DNA from: Coffea arabica
Taxonomy: Eukaryota > Streptophyta > Magnoliopsida > Gentianales > Rubiaceae
Length of the DNA: 64,000 nucleotides
Direction of reading: 5' to 3'
NCBI RefSeq assembly: GCF_036785885.1
Contig: NC_092329.1
Span: 6,138,001-6,202,000 of the forward strand
Part shown: piece by piece, positions 45,532-58,873 of the stretch
How positions within the stretch are numbered: the stretch's first letter is position 1
How the letters are laid out: each line of letters opens with the position of its first letter
Notes under the pieces: model-generated
What the model was told of the DNA's origin: nothing
What the model saw: the letters and a program-made list of their open reading frames with translations, nothing else
Databases searched by the model: none
Position numbers and translations under genes: made by a program

Positions 45532-47984
45532 GAGTTTAATTTTTTTTTTTTTTTTTGTTAGCAGCTTATTAGAGATGTTTAGGTAGCCATTGCTGTATTG
45601 CAATTATCTTTTAGTTAGGCTACTACTTTGGAATTGATTGCTTAGGGTGGTATTAATTGGTATTCCTTTTTCCATTGATATAAATAACATAGATGCTGAT
45701 TCGTATTTGAGTTTATAAACTTTTGATATTCCAATTAATGTTCTAAAATTTTTGAACTTGTGACACAAAAAATTACCACACAAACTCCTGTAGTTGTACA
45801 ATAACATATACTTACAAGCTCCGAGTTTAACCATGCATGAATGAAATCTTTGGTAGTTTTTTTGCCTGGCATAAATTGAGTTCTCAAGTACGTGCTGCAG
45901 CCATCGGGTTTTCAAATAAGTGTTTTAGCCCTTATAATCCCTCTATCTTTACCACCCTTCAAACACTAGTTATGAATTGATATGAGTGCAATAGTAATGA
46001 ATTGATATGCATGCAGAATTCTCAATTCTCATGATTGAATAGTATGAAGATCGAGTTTATTGGATAAGTATCAATAGTTTGTAATTAAAAGAATTTATAC
46101 CGTTGGCCTTGTTCCCTCCTGAGATTAAAAGCATAACTCAGTATTTCTATGAGAGCCAACAGATTCTGCTCTTGATAAGGTGGCTGATGATTGAATTATC
46201 TTAGCAAAAGATGAACATTAGACACTAAAGTTATGCCACACCAAAAAAAATTTGTTGAGACACTAAAGTTAGCAAAAGATTGATTTATCATGAGACACTA
46301 AAGTTATGCCACACCAAAAAAAAATAAAAATAAAAAGATTGGTTTCAGTTCTACAATTTCTTGAGGAATTCAGAATTAGAGGCACCAAGTGTTCATTTAA
46401 ATTACTTATTCAGCCATGTTTGAGAAATTGATTAAACAAGTATGAGTTACTACATATTTGTAACAAAGAAAGACGGAAATTCGCTAGACCTATCATATAG
46501 TTGTCTTCAAAGTTTTTTTCACTGTCATGTTCAGGGTTCATGTTAACTATCTACTAATTTAGAGTAATCGTCGGGAATTAATTTAATTTTTTTCCCGTGC
46601 TGGTTTATAATTAGCTAGTTATCAATAAAACCAGGGCATCTGATCTGTAGTTTGGGTTAAATAGTCTTCTCCCTAAATTGTGTATCTTTTATTGACTAAT
46701 GCTTTGGTTGTAGCTAGGAAGACATTTAGTTACATTCTCGATCGTAGAAATGTGCCATTCCCTTGTCATAGGTTTATTTATAATAAATCAACTTAAACAA
46801 TTATTCGAGTCCTCTCCTTGATTGATTAGTTCTCTTTTATATAGTCTTATAGACATGTGATTTGTTCATTTGAGATGGTATTATTAACGAACTTTAAGAA
46901 ACTGATTGATCATGGGATATCTTGGGATTATATCCTAGAACATTTTGGGCATCCATCAAATGTGGCACCAGTTAATAATGCGAAAAAAATGACATCTACA
47001 AAATCAAAATTCATGTCGGAGGATCAAACGAAAGAAGAGACAATTAAAACTACAAAAGAGACAATCCAGACTTAACTAAACACTGAAATGCCAAGTGAGG
47101 TACTAGTGCTATCACTAACAGACGGCAAAATGCAGAGAAAGATAATGCAACGAAACTTCAGAGGTGCATGGCAATTAGCAACCATCTTCCTGGGCTCATT
47201 CCTTGCTATATCAACGACGTTATACCTTTCCGATATACATGAAAAAAAATAGCAATCCTCTATTCCTCGTGTTGCAATCAACAAAGAGGAGATAAACTGA
47301 AGTTAAAAAGAAATAAAGCTAGCACAAAACTAAGTTGTGCATGCACTTTTTGTCAGGAAAATCAGCCGCTAAGTGAATGTATCCAAATGGGGTGTCAAAA
47401 AAAAAAAAAAAATGAGGAGGAGAGAAGGATAAAAAAAAAAACCAGATTAGAAGTCTTTGTGACACCAAAAAGAAAAAAAAAAGACGTAAATGGACTGAGA
47501 TTTAAAATTACAGCATTAGAAATGACTATCAACTGAAATTATATTAATTTGGAAATTTTTTGTACGCGAGTTAATATGCTAAATTACTCAACAGACATAA
47601 GTGGGAAATGGTAACGGCTCTTTGTCATATAATAACAGCATGATTTGGATATCCCAACTTCAGGATTTTGTAGTTTACGTAAAAGTATCTATAGAAACCA
47701 GTGTCACACTAGTATTAGGCTAATCATTTGGGTGATAAATCTCCCAAGTAGATTAATAATGTGAAGAGTAATCTATAATGAGATAATTATTCTGCGGTTA
47801 GACAGATAGATATATTTAGATATGCATATAAATCTTATTATTCACAGTATCTAACGAGAACTAAGATATGCATATGGATCTAATATCCAGATTAAGCTAA
47901 CGACATTTGCATAATATCCTCCAGCTCTATCTTGCATGTCTATATCAAGGGGCTATTTGCAGTGGCGTTCAATTATCACTTACA
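45532..47984. other. Spacer between tandem xylosidase genes
   Basis: Mostly AT-rich. AGACACTAAAGTTATGCCACACC occurs at about 46219 and 46292 with a partial third copy at 46259. The ORF at 46857-47075 is not recognised. (A)n tracts lie at 47399-47480. No gene is supported; it includes the 3' UTR of copy 1 and the promoter of copy 2. Confidence 0.45.
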
Positions 47985-50900
47985 ATGGCAAGACTTCACT
48001 CCATTCTCTTTTTGTCAGTTCTCTGCTATGTTGCGACTGCCAAGAAAATTCTTTTGTCCACACCGAGAATGGATGATTCTCAGTCTTCCCATGTAACCCA
48101 GACCTACACCTACGTTTGCCATCCATCAAGATTTAACGACCTTGGCTTAAATATGGAATATTTTGGCTACTGCAATAAATCACTTCCATTTGAGGTTAGA
48201 GCCAAAGATTTGGTAGATAGATTGAGTTTGACTGAGAAGGTGGGGCAACTTGGAGACCAGGCCAATGGGGTGCCAAGGGTTGGTCTACCAAAATACTATT
48301 GGTGGTCCGAGGCATTACATGGTGTATCAGACTTCGGTGATACGGCAACCTTTTTCAATGCTACCATCCCTGGTGCAACAAGTTTTCCCACACCTATTTC
48401 CATGGTTTCATCCTTCAACGTCACTCTTTGGAAAACAATTGGCCAGGTAAATTAAGAGGGCATAAAAAATTTTTTTTTTGCCCTTTTTCGATTTGGACCA
48501 TTTTTCACTAGTAAGTAATGAGGTTAAAAATTGCATTTGAAGGTTGTTTCTACCGAAGCAAGAGCAATGAATAACTTAGGTCAAGCTGGACTAACATATT
48601 GGAGTCCAAATATGAATGTTGTGAGAGATCCTCGATGGGGAAGAGCCCTGGAGACACCCGGAGAAGATCCATTTGTAGTCGGAACATACGCTTCTACATA
48701 CGTGAGAGGGTTGCAAGATGTTGAGGGGACTGAAAACACCACAGATTTGAACTCTAGACCCCTCAAGGTTGCAGCATGTTGTAAACATTATGCAGCATAT
48801 GATGTTGATAACTGGTTTGGAATTAAGCGCGAAGGCATTGATGTATCAGTAAGTTTTATAACAACTTAAAATTCTTTAGCTAAAATCCATTAGATTTTTG
48901 GGCATCATGTTGCTTATTTTAATTTTGTGTTTTATCTCTTCCGAAGGTGAGGGAGCAAGACATGCTGGAAACATTTGTGAAGCCATTTGAGATGTGCATC
49001 AATGACGGTGATGTTTCTAGTGTTATGTGCTCTTATAATCGCATCAACGGCATCCCTGCATGTGCAGATCGGAGACTTCTCCTTGACACCATAAGAAAGG
49101 AGTGGAATCTTCACGGGTATTGACCATCATAAGACCTGGAAATTGAATTTTTGTGACCATGGGTTTATATTATCTTCAATTAGGACAATCATAATTTACT
49201 TCTTTTCCTTCAAAAAAAAAAATTTAGGTACATCGTTTCTGATTGTGATTCTATTGAGGTAATGTACAAGAATCACAAATGGCTCAATGATACTCCTGAG
49301 GCGGCTGTTGCTCAGGCTTTGAAAGCAGGTTGGTAGTTGTAGCCTAATTTATACTTTTGTTATTTTAGCTGTATTTCAACTGTTTGTTCATTTACTCTTT
49401 CAATTTTGAAAATAAGTAGGGGTTGATGTGTTATTTTGGAAACAAGTAGAAACCAGTAACCAACGTATCCTAAAGCAGCTTACAGCTGTCGACAAGGAAG
49501 CAAGGAAAAAATGATGCAGAAAAATAAATCAAGTGATGTGAAAAAAGTCATCATCAATTCAATATGGTAAAGAAGACAGTCCCGCAAGGTAAAATGTGAA
49601 GGTTAGCAGTTTAGAAGTTTGAACATTGAAATTCAGGTAAAGAAGATTAGTGGGCTATATTTATTAAATTCATCAAGGATGAAAACAGCAACTGTTTAAA
49701 AAAAAAAGCAACTGCTTTTTCAGTTTTTGCAAGAAATCTGTGTAGTTTGGCGAAGAAGAATTTATCTCCTGAAAAAGAAACCAAACAGGAATGACCCATT
49801 TCCTTGATAATAGTACACTTTTTGCAGCACACCGGTTCCGTTTATGATTATCAAAACTGAAAAAAGGGAACAAAAAAAAAGAGGAAAAAGAAAAAGATTA
49901 ACGTTGCTATTGATTGTCTGGTTTTTCTTTTGTTAATAATAGATTTCAAAATATTGAACAACAGTTCCGATAAATTAACGTTCTATACTTGATTAGAATC
50001 TACCCGAACACAAATTATAGCAGCGGAAATATGTTTTCTCTCCTATGTACGATAACTTTCTAGGCTTTTTATTTCATGTTTCCAAAAAAAAGGAATCTTT
50101 AAATGAAACCCTTTTTCCCTGTTGATTTTTGTTGCCTCTTATTGGGCATTTTATTTATTTATTTATTTATTTTTACTTAAGGTTTGGATTTGGACTGTGG
50201 AGCGTACTATACAAAATATGGAGGCAATGCAGTAGTGCAAGGGAAAGTTAGGGAAGCAGATGTTGATAAAGCTTTAAAGAACCTCTACGTTGTCCTTATG
50301 AGAGTTGGCTTCTTTGATGGTAGTCCACAATTTGAAAGCCTTGGCAAGGCTGACATTTGTTCCGAAGGCCACCGTAATTTAGCCATTGAGGCTGCTAGGC
50401 AAGGAATGGTTCTACTTAAAAATGACGATGCAGTTCTGCCATTGAATGGACAAGACATTAAAAGCATTGCATTGGTTGGGCCACATGCTAATGTTACTAC
50501 AACTATGATCGGCAATTATCATGGTACGTATGAAAGAAGTTAAAATGAAAAAATTTATAAATTTTATTTAATTTAAGACTTTTAATTTTTTTTTATTAAA
50601 AAAAAAATTGCATGTCTGATATATCTGCATGAAATTCTTTATGTTTTGCAGGTATTCCATGTGGATATACCAGTCCACTGGATGCGTTTAAACAAAGTAT
50701 TGCGAATGTGTTATATGCAATCGACTGCGCTGATGTTTCATGCAACAATGGCAGCTCATTTTCTCCAGCAATACAAGCAGCTAAAGACGCGGATGCTACT
50801 GTCATCGTTGCAGGACTGGATTTAACAGTTGAGGCAGAGCAACTGGACAGAGAAGATCTTCTCCTACCTGGTAATCAAACTCAATTTATAAATCAAGTTG

Positions 50901-51796
50901 CATCGGCATCCAAAGGTCCGGTCGTCCTCGTGATCATATCAGCGGGTGGTGTTGATATTTCCTTTGCCAAAGCGAATCCAAACATCAAAGCAATTCTTTG
51001 GACTGGTTATCCTGGAGAGCAAGGTGGCCATGGCATTGCAGATGTCATCTTTGGAAAATATAACCCCGGTATATATATACCAAGTCCATTACACTCACTA
51101 CAACACTTGGTTGTTTTGGTAATTCAATACTGATTTGCATAATTTTTTTTAATGCAATTAAAATCTCTTTTAATAGGTGGAAGGCTGCCCCTAACATGGT
51201 ATGAGAAGGATTATGTGGATTTGATACCGATGACATCATTACAATTGAGGCCCCTCGCCAGTTTAAACTATCCTGGCAGAACTTACAAGTTTTTCAATGG
51301 CTCTACTGTGTATCCATTTGGATATGGATTAAGTTATACAACGTTTGGGCTCAGCTTGACAGCTCCAAACATAGCATTCGATATCCCCCTGAATAAGTTT
51401 CAGAAATGTCGTGATCTCAATTACACAGAGGGTGCTTCCAAGCCCTCGTGCCCTGGAGTTTTGATTGACGATCTTGGTCACCAGTGCGACAGTTTGACTG
51501 TTGGTTTCGATGTCGAGGTAGCAAATGTTGGGGAAAAGGACGGTAGTGAGGTTGTATTCGTTTACTGGGCTCCGCCAAGAAGCATTGTTGATGCTCCTAT
51601 CAAACAAATCATCGCATTTAGCAAAGTTTTTGTTGCAGCTGGGGAGAGCACTAGTACTCACTTCGATTTCAATGTTTGCAAGAGCTTGGAGCTGGTCGAC
51701 TACAAAGGTTATAAGCTTTTGGCATCTGGAGTACACAAAATCATTGTGGGTAATAACGATGGATCATTCCAAGTCCCTATCAACTTCCAAACATGA
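47985..51796 (+). CDS. GH3 beta-D-xylosidase / alpha-L-arabinofuranosidase (BXL type), copy 2
   Basis: Seven exons: 47985-48446, 48543-48848, 48947-49116, 49228-49328, 50182-50523, 50652-51068 and 51177-51796. The protein has 805 residues. Every intron has the same position and phase as in copy 1, and exons 2-5 are identical in length, so the pair arose by tandem duplication. Signal peptide about 1-19 ([19 protein letters not shown]). The catalytic context [11 protein letters not shown] carries nucleophile Asp318; [26 protein letters not shown] and [10 protein letters not shown] are all kept. An in-frame upstream ATG at 47907 would add 26 residues before the signal peptide and is not preferred. 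Intron 4 is 853 bp against 507 bp in copy 1. Both copies look functional. Confidence 0.93.
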
Positions 51797-53989
51797 TATT
51801 TTAAGAGTTGTTTTAGTTACAACTCTTAGCTTTGGTTGTTTTGTAGATTCTTTAAATAATTGTTTAGGCTTTGCATAGAGGAGAGTTCTATTTAGGATTT
51901 TTCCTAGATTGGTAGGGTTTGTTTTCATCTTGGGTTTCTAATGTTTAACATTTTCTTGTTACATAAATTTAGTGTCTGGATTCAGTCTACATATATGTTT
52001 ACCCTTTGTGAGAAAAACTGTAACCACTAGTACGCTAAGGGTCACCGAAATATGGTAATTGGATACATACCAGATGTGCTACAAAACAAGGGCTCCATGC
52101 CAAATTTTTTGTAAGTTTTGGTAGTAACAGGAATGGTAGAATTTTCTGAAAAATCCTGAATACCTTTTTTGACCTTTTTCTTTGTCTCAAGTAAAATGCT
52201 GCTCTAAAATTTTTCTAAAGCAACTAAAAGGCATTTTGTTTCTTTCTTCATTTTTCCTTTTTTTTTTTTTTTTCCTTTTTGGGGTTTGGTTGAAAAAAGA
52301 AAGGGTGTTGTGGGAGTTTACTAAACAAACCCTTTTAGTCTCCATGGATATTCATGCAAACTCTTCATGGACTGCTCTGTCCCTGTAATTTCCCTCCAGC
52401 TTGGATGCGTAGTGTTTTTTTTTTTTTTTGTTCTTATCTCATCCCCATTTTGAGCAGAAGAATGCTTAATCAAGAAGAATTCGTGCTAGACAGGCAAAAT
52501 TTGAGTGCGGGGATCTCAATTACATACTTGAAAATTGTCCTTTCAGTTTTAGTCATACTTGTCTATTTGGTATTCATTTCGAACCGGTTTTGCATGTCTT
52601 CTTCTTCCTTTTTTTTTTTTGGATTAATAGCAGAGGCAGAAATGGTTTACGTAAGAACGATGTGCCACTTTGCAATTATAATTTCTGATGGATTTCAGTC
52701 AAGACTTTTTTTTCAAGATGCTTTGTACTCTAGCGCTACTAAGTCATCGCAAGTTGCCCCATGATTCACACGTTGCTAATGACATCCTGCACAGATAAAC
52801 AGCTGCATTGGGAAAAGGATTTTCCTAATTAATACTTAATGGGCACTCATTAAGGCTGTTAAAATATATTTAATCTACCATGTAAACTAATAATTATTAC
52901 ATTTTCATGCACTTTTCTTAATTAACTTGATATTTTTCAAAAGTTTAACACCTAAATTATGTCTCAAAGAGCGTCCCAACATAAAATACTAGTAGTAAAA
53001 TATCGTGTACTGGTGCAAAGTAAATACATCTTTTCTCTACTTTTCATCATTGATGATGGGTGAGCAATTGGCTAATTGTAGAAGGATTTGTACCTTGTCT
53101 TTTTTTTTTTTTTAACCTTCACTCCTTGACACTCTTATTATTACTCTCATTTGTCAAGTTCAAAATTCGAATCGTGAATGATTAGAAGAAGTTTAAACGT
53201 TCTTCTCTGGCTATTGAGCCAATCTCACTGGTTTACTTAAGTTGATTATTGCAAAGTGCCAAAACAAAACGTCAATTACAAAGTGAAAAGTAGATATTGT
53301 GTGTGGAACAGCTGTTTGAATCATTTTTTTTTTTGGCTAATGTCGTCACTCTCTAACCATGAGTGCCCTACTTTTGATCATAAACAGCGATTCTTATGTA
53401 TATAAAAATAAAACGAAATTCTTATCTTCTCCGTCAAGATTTTGGTTTTGTCAAAAAGACTTGAGCTTAAAAGAGTCTTAAAGCCTCTACCCATCCGTGG
53501 GAAAGGCAAATTTTAATGTCAATCACAATGCCTCACTAATTTCCAGGCATTTAGCCCTTAATTGGTTGAGAATGATGCTGATTCATGGCGTAGAAGGTTC
53601 CTCAGCAGTCGAAAATTTACTACATCAAGTTGAACCGCGTTACGAATCTGGATCGGTGAGACAAATTTGTTTGGTCATCATCATTGATTATTTTTTACAA
53701 TCCATTTCATCTTATTACTTAATCCAACTCTCTCGCCCAAGTTCCTTGAATTTGCTTTATGTCGTAACTGCAAAGCAACGGCGTACTTTCGGTTTTTTTT
53801 AGGCTCCTTGCACCCTTATTAGCTACTTTGTCTCGTCTTAGTTTTCTTTCTTCGGGAAAAGTCGGGTTCCATGGACAATTTCGCCATCAACTGAGCTGCT
53901 CGAAAAAATCAAACATGGACCACTCGTTATGAGGCCCATTTGGCAACAATGATCCGTTGGTAAGATGGGACACGTCAAAGTCAACCACC
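51797..53989. other. Intergenic, nothing recognised
   Basis: The 3' UTR of the second xylosidase gene is followed by AT-rich spacer with several T runs. The ORFs at 52182-52764 and 53497-53802 lack motifs. Confidence 0.4.
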
Positions 53990-54128
53990 CCAATATATAT
54001 ACACTGAGAATGTCACCGTTAGATTCATAACATAGTGTAAAAATTAAATTTTAAATTTAAATTTTATATAATTATCGTACATTCAACGCTGATTGTGTAT
54101 ACATTATTAATATTAAAAAAATTAATCT
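53990..54128 (+). repeat. MITE family A copy
   Basis: TATATATACACTGAGAATGTCACCG at the left and GTATACATTATTAATATTAAAAAAATTAATC at the right in shortened form. The core AAATTAAATTTTAAATTTAA and TTATCGTACATTCAACGCTGA match the family. Confidence 0.7.
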
Positions 54129-54457
54129 TTTCTTCTTTTTTTTTCCTTATTTTCTCTTTTTGATTGAAGGGACATGGTGGAGTACTTTATTTCAAGATAG
54201 AAAATTTGGCTTTATTATTTTTTTTCTTGTTTTGTTTTTGCAAGATAGAAAATTTTGAAAAGACGGGAGGTTGATCTCATTTCGAGGCCGATCCATTGCA
54301 TCGGCGCAATGAACGACTTATAGTAGTGGTGATTCTATAAATATCCATCTTCTTATTTTGTTTTCCCAAAATCTATATAACCTTCCCTTCTTGATTTTGG
54401 TATAATCAAAAGAAAAACTCCTACTTTTGACCTCCTTTTTCCTATTCATGTGTCGAC
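54129..54457. other. Intergenic, nothing recognised
   Basis: T-rich spacer with no ORF or repeat of note. Confidence 0.35.
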
Positions 54458-54903
54458 TTAAATGCTAAATATTTGGTGGGGGACAGAAAACAATACCATG
54501 TATGGTATGGTATAGAAGCGAACCACTTTATGTTCTTCTTTTTTCATAGATACTTGAAAAGGAAAGTGCTCAACCGAAGAATCAAAAGGACAAACAAATG
54601 CAATTCCTCGTATTGGTAGAGCTAAACCATTTATATTACCTATTTCTAATCTTCCCAAAATCGTTGCACGTTCATATTCATTTTTCACTTCAAATTTAAA
54701 GGCCTAAAAAATTCATTTATTTTTGTCAAAATTTTCCCATCATAGTAACATTTTCTTTGCATCCACACGCGTAAATGCAAGTAGTTATGAGCATCTATCA
54801 TCACCAGCTTTCTAAAAGTAAGTTGATGGAAAAGCAAAATGCTTGATGACGTTCTATACTGTTTTTCCATTCGCAGCATATACCCATGACGAAAGGAATC
54901 CAT
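54458..54903 (-). other. Two abutting unidentified minus-strand ORFs
   Basis: 54903-54685 (ends FFRPLNLK) and 54688-54458 (reads NEYERATILGRLEIGNINGL, LPIRGIAFVCPFD and on to FSVPHQIFSI) together cover 446 bp in adjacent frames. Composition is protein-like. No family is recognised, and the GTG-initiated second frame suggests a fragment rather than a gene. Confidence 0.25.
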
Positions 54904-57760
54904 TTTCTTTTTTAAACTTTAGGAATGCCAATCTGGAGGCTAGATTGCTATATTCCAATGCTTACGCAATTTTCCAATACCATTTTGTGGCTTCCTTTTT
55001 TATGTTACAACATTGGAAACAGATGCTCCAATCCCATTCACCTATTGTTGTTTTTGTAGCACACCACTTGGGCTAGTCAATTTGCCTCTCTTTTCAGACA
55101 GAAAATTTCAGACAGACTCCGAAGCTACAGTTTCCACTGGTTATTGCAATTAAATTCTGCATTCATAGTGTTTGTGTGGTTAAATGTTATTAGAAATCTT
55201 ATTTTTTTAAAAAAAAAAATGCATATTTTCTGCATAATGACTAATGAGTAATGAGGAGGAAGTTGTCATCTGCTTCAAACTGGGGGAACATCCTCTTATA
55301 TCACTTCTTTTATATTTGGTGGATGATAACAGCGTAATCATCGGGGTTACGAGGAAATTGAAAACCTCGTTACCTTTCAAACAATGGTCGTTGTCTTCTT
55401 TTTTTGGGAAAGAGCATGCAAGAATAATTCCTTAACAAGTTGATTCAGTGGAAAACAGAAGTAATTTATTCCCCAGGAATTGATCTATCAGCTGTTCATT
55501 GCAATCGAAATCTCATACAAGATTGGAAAATAATTCTTAGAATCCAAACATTGTGATTTTCTAGAGAATCTTGAAACTTGGATCACAAATTGCGGATAAA
55601 TGGGGACAATTCCAATTCATTTCAAAATTTGTAGTGATCGAAACGTTAAACGGCCAATTCAATCAGTTGGTATTTGTAAAAGGGTTCTTTAACAGGCACT
55701 TGTCATACAAAAATTATCGTGCGAAAATGTACATATTAACATTCATTGTCTCCCGTTGTATTTGAAAATAATTTTTATATTTAAATTAAATTTCTTAAAA
55801 TGTTAATACTTGAGAACTTTGTTAATGAGTCCAAAAAATTTAGGAAATATTTGTTCTTTTAGTTAACATGACGCTTGTTACTTAGTACTAATAGTTGTCA
55901 TCAAAATGGGGCTTATTATTAATTGGAGAATTATATCAAAGTAAAATGGAAGCGACAAATTTTTTTCTTCCAATATATGTAAACGATGTAGCTACTGAAC
56001 AGGTGGAATTAGAGTTTGTACATCCATTTTACCAAAAAAAAAAAAAAAAAAGCATTTTACTATTAGGAGTATATATAATTGAGGTAATAGAAAGGTTTCA
56101 TGACAAATACTTGCTCACATGACAGTTGAATCTTTGAAACTCAAAAGCAAGAAAAGAAAAACAATAAATGAAAGAGCGAGGCAGAGAGTTTCTGTACGTA
56201 CGTTTGTGTTTTTCTCCATGCACATAGACAAGGCAATCAATATAGTTGTGAATGCTTTGAGGTAATAGAAAGGAAAACAAGAGCTTAGAATCCACAGGAA
56301 TTATGACTGGTGGTTAGGTGTTGTTCGATTGGACTGTCGATAGAGATGGCGTTTGATTCGGGGGAATGGATTTCATTTCCTTGTTAAAGAACTTTCTTAA
56401 TTTCACTGTCAAATTCTTAATGACCAGTACCTACATATGAACCCATGTGGGACAAATTCAATGTCTCCAAGAGACAATTTTTCTTTTTTCTGGCGAATAA
56501 TTCACCCAAAAACGAATTTTTGTCGAATACAAACTATAAAGGCAGACGAGTTTCGACACCTTAAATATACGTGAATAAAAAAAAAAATCCATACCTTAAA
56601 GTCCCACCAAATTCTGCCGGCTAAACCAATAAAACCAGAGGTTGGGATTTGGAGGGCAAGACTAAAAAGATGTACACTTGAAGGGGCATCCTCACATTTT
56701 GTAAAAAAGCTTGGGGAGTAAAGTCTAATAGCTATGAGGATATAAGAGAAAATCTATAACATTTTAATATAAATTAAAAAGGATTTCTAAAATTGGGAGG
56801 AGAGCAAAGTCTAATTTCTATAATAATAATAATAAATTCATTTTTTAATGAGATACAGAAGAATTCCTAAAATTTTAGGGGCGCACAATTTATTTCAGTA
56901 TTAGTGTTTTTGATCCTTGAGTCTTGAGCATTCCCAATTTCTGCTCACTTTTTTTCCCAATTATGATCATGAAACATTACCAATACCTACGGAGACATTT
57001 TTATCAAACCAGTTCCTCCATCTTCTCATTTCCTAATAAACCCTAGTCCAAAATTTCTTCCTATTTTGCTTTTACCCTGTATCGAATGTTAACTATAATC
57101 CATTGATTCAAATTTGGAAATCATCTTTCTTTATGGCAGGATGATGAAAGGGTGTAAAGTATCATATGGTTAGTCATAAGTGCCTCCAGCACATGCCACA
57201 GTCATTGGGGTGAAGGGGATGAATGATTGCAAGATATATACTGTAATAGTTAAGACCAACATTTTTTTTTTTTTGCGATGTGTGTGGTAAAAGCTATTGA
57301 GTGTACGCATATTGTCCCATTGATAATGTTGTTCTCCGAGTCTGTTTGTATCTGCATATGAATGATGTAATTTTTACTATTAGTGCAGATTTAATGAAAT
57401 GATTTTTTTATCAAAAAAATTATGAGCATTGAAAGATTTTTACAATTTGTAGATTAAATTTACATTCCACAATATGAGCTGTACAATCACAAATGCTATT
57501 TTTCTTTCGTAAAAGTAAATTAGCATCCTACAATCATTTTTGAATCAAATTAAATTAGAATATAATAACACCACTCCTCATGTGAGAGGTCATAATTATG
57601 AAAAATCTAGCATAATTTCAAATTCCAAACAATCCAGCTGGAGGAAAGGTTTCTCAACAATGATGGAATAAGCTTCAATAAATTATTTCTAAGGATGAAT
57701 ATATGATAATGAATTATATAATCTAACAAGCTGTCTATAGAGATCGCACGTCAGATTTTC
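54904..57760. other. Intergenic, nothing recognised
   Basis: AT-rich spacer with scattered short ORFs and A/T runs; no gene or repeat could be supported. Confidence 0.4.
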
Positions 57761-57761
57761 T

Positions 57762-57988
57762 TAAGCATGTCCTTTGGGCTGGTGACCACCACCAATGTAT
57801 TAAGACTTGGTGGGGTGGGAGGTAAAATATCAAACCTTGCCTCCCACCAATTTGCCACAATTAAATGTGGCCTTACTTAAAAAATTCAAGTGATGGTGAT
57901 TTAGTTCCCTCCGAGTTACCTCAGAACCTCTTCAGATCCTCCCCCTCCCCATAATGTAGGAAGCTATCGTATCGAAAAAAAAAAATTA
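57762..57988 (+). mobile_element. tRNA-derived SINE
   Basis: A-box-like GGGCTGGTGACC (about 57778) and B-box-like ATCAAACCTTGCC (about 57829) are about 50 bp apart. The body contains GATTTAGTTCCCTCCGAG, GTTACCTCAGAACCTC and TCCTCCCCCTCCCCAT, and it ends TATCGAAAAAAAAAAATT, an A-rich tail. These features fit a plant SINE, but the flanking duplication was not found. Confidence 0.55.
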
Positions 57989-58012
57989 AAGATAGCTCTA
58001 GCCGTAGACAAG

Positions 58013-58303
58013 GAGCAACGAATAAATCTTAAAATCTGAAACAGTAATTTTGAGCCCGTATGAATTGCTATTTTTTGAAATTTTTGTAATAAAATATACT
58101 ATATCGATTTGATGTATATGAAGTAAAAAAAGAAATTAAAAAATGAGTTCACAAAAAATGTAAAAAAAAAAATTTTGAAGAAAAATGACAATTCAAACAA
58201 GATTTTAGAATAAATTAGCTCAAACCTAGAAAGCAGCAACAAATAAATCTTAACATCTGAAACAGTAGTAATTTTTGAATAAATTAGCTCAAACCTAGAA
58301 AGC
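58013..58303 (+). repeat. MITE family B copy inside a locally duplicated context
   Basis: The MITE spans about 58052-58205 (ends TGAATTGCTATTTTT and GACAATTCAAAC; core TTTGATGTATATGAAG). Sequence at 58013-58051 (GCAACGAATAAATCTTAAAA) recurs at 58236-58276, and GAATAAATTAGCTCAAACC occurs at 58208 and 58277. Confidence 0.65.
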
Positions 58304-58571
58304 TAACGTGCTATTGCAATTTTCTGAAATAGTAGTGATACATCTTTTACCTTCGATTGTTCGATGTTTGAGAATTTCTAAGTGCAAGAATCCGAGAAAG
58401 TTGCACTACTGTTAAATGATATGTAGAATATAGGGTGTGGCGCTTTGCTAGTTTTAGAAAAAAGGGTATAACGATCTCTGGAGATGTACCTAGTAATCAT
58501 TAGAAAGAACCCAATAATTTTAGCATAGTTCTAGAAAACGTATCGCACAATAAAATATACAATTCATGCTG

Positions 58572-58727
58572 TGATGTCTTTGACGAGGCCACAGTATTGT
58601 CCCATAGGTATGATTAACATTTTTGGAATGATTCAAGGTTAAGGATAAATGATGTCTTTGACGAGGCCACAGTATTGAAATTTGAAATCCGATCATAACA
58701 TTTTTGGAAGGATTCAAGGCTAAAATT
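58572..58727. repeat. Two copies of a 78-bp tandem unit
   Basis: TGATGTCTTTGACGAGGCCA starts at 58572 and 58650. Each unit later has ACATTTTTGGAANGATTCAAGG. Confidence 0.85.
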
Positions 58728-58873
58728 GCGTTTCACAAAATTGAAGTTTGAAAATTAAAAATTGAAATCTAAATTTTTTAAATAATTAAATTATTAAGTA
58801 CTACATCGAATATATTTGAGTGTACATCATTAGTGAATAGCTTATTATTATTTTTTTGAACAAGCTTTTTTTT

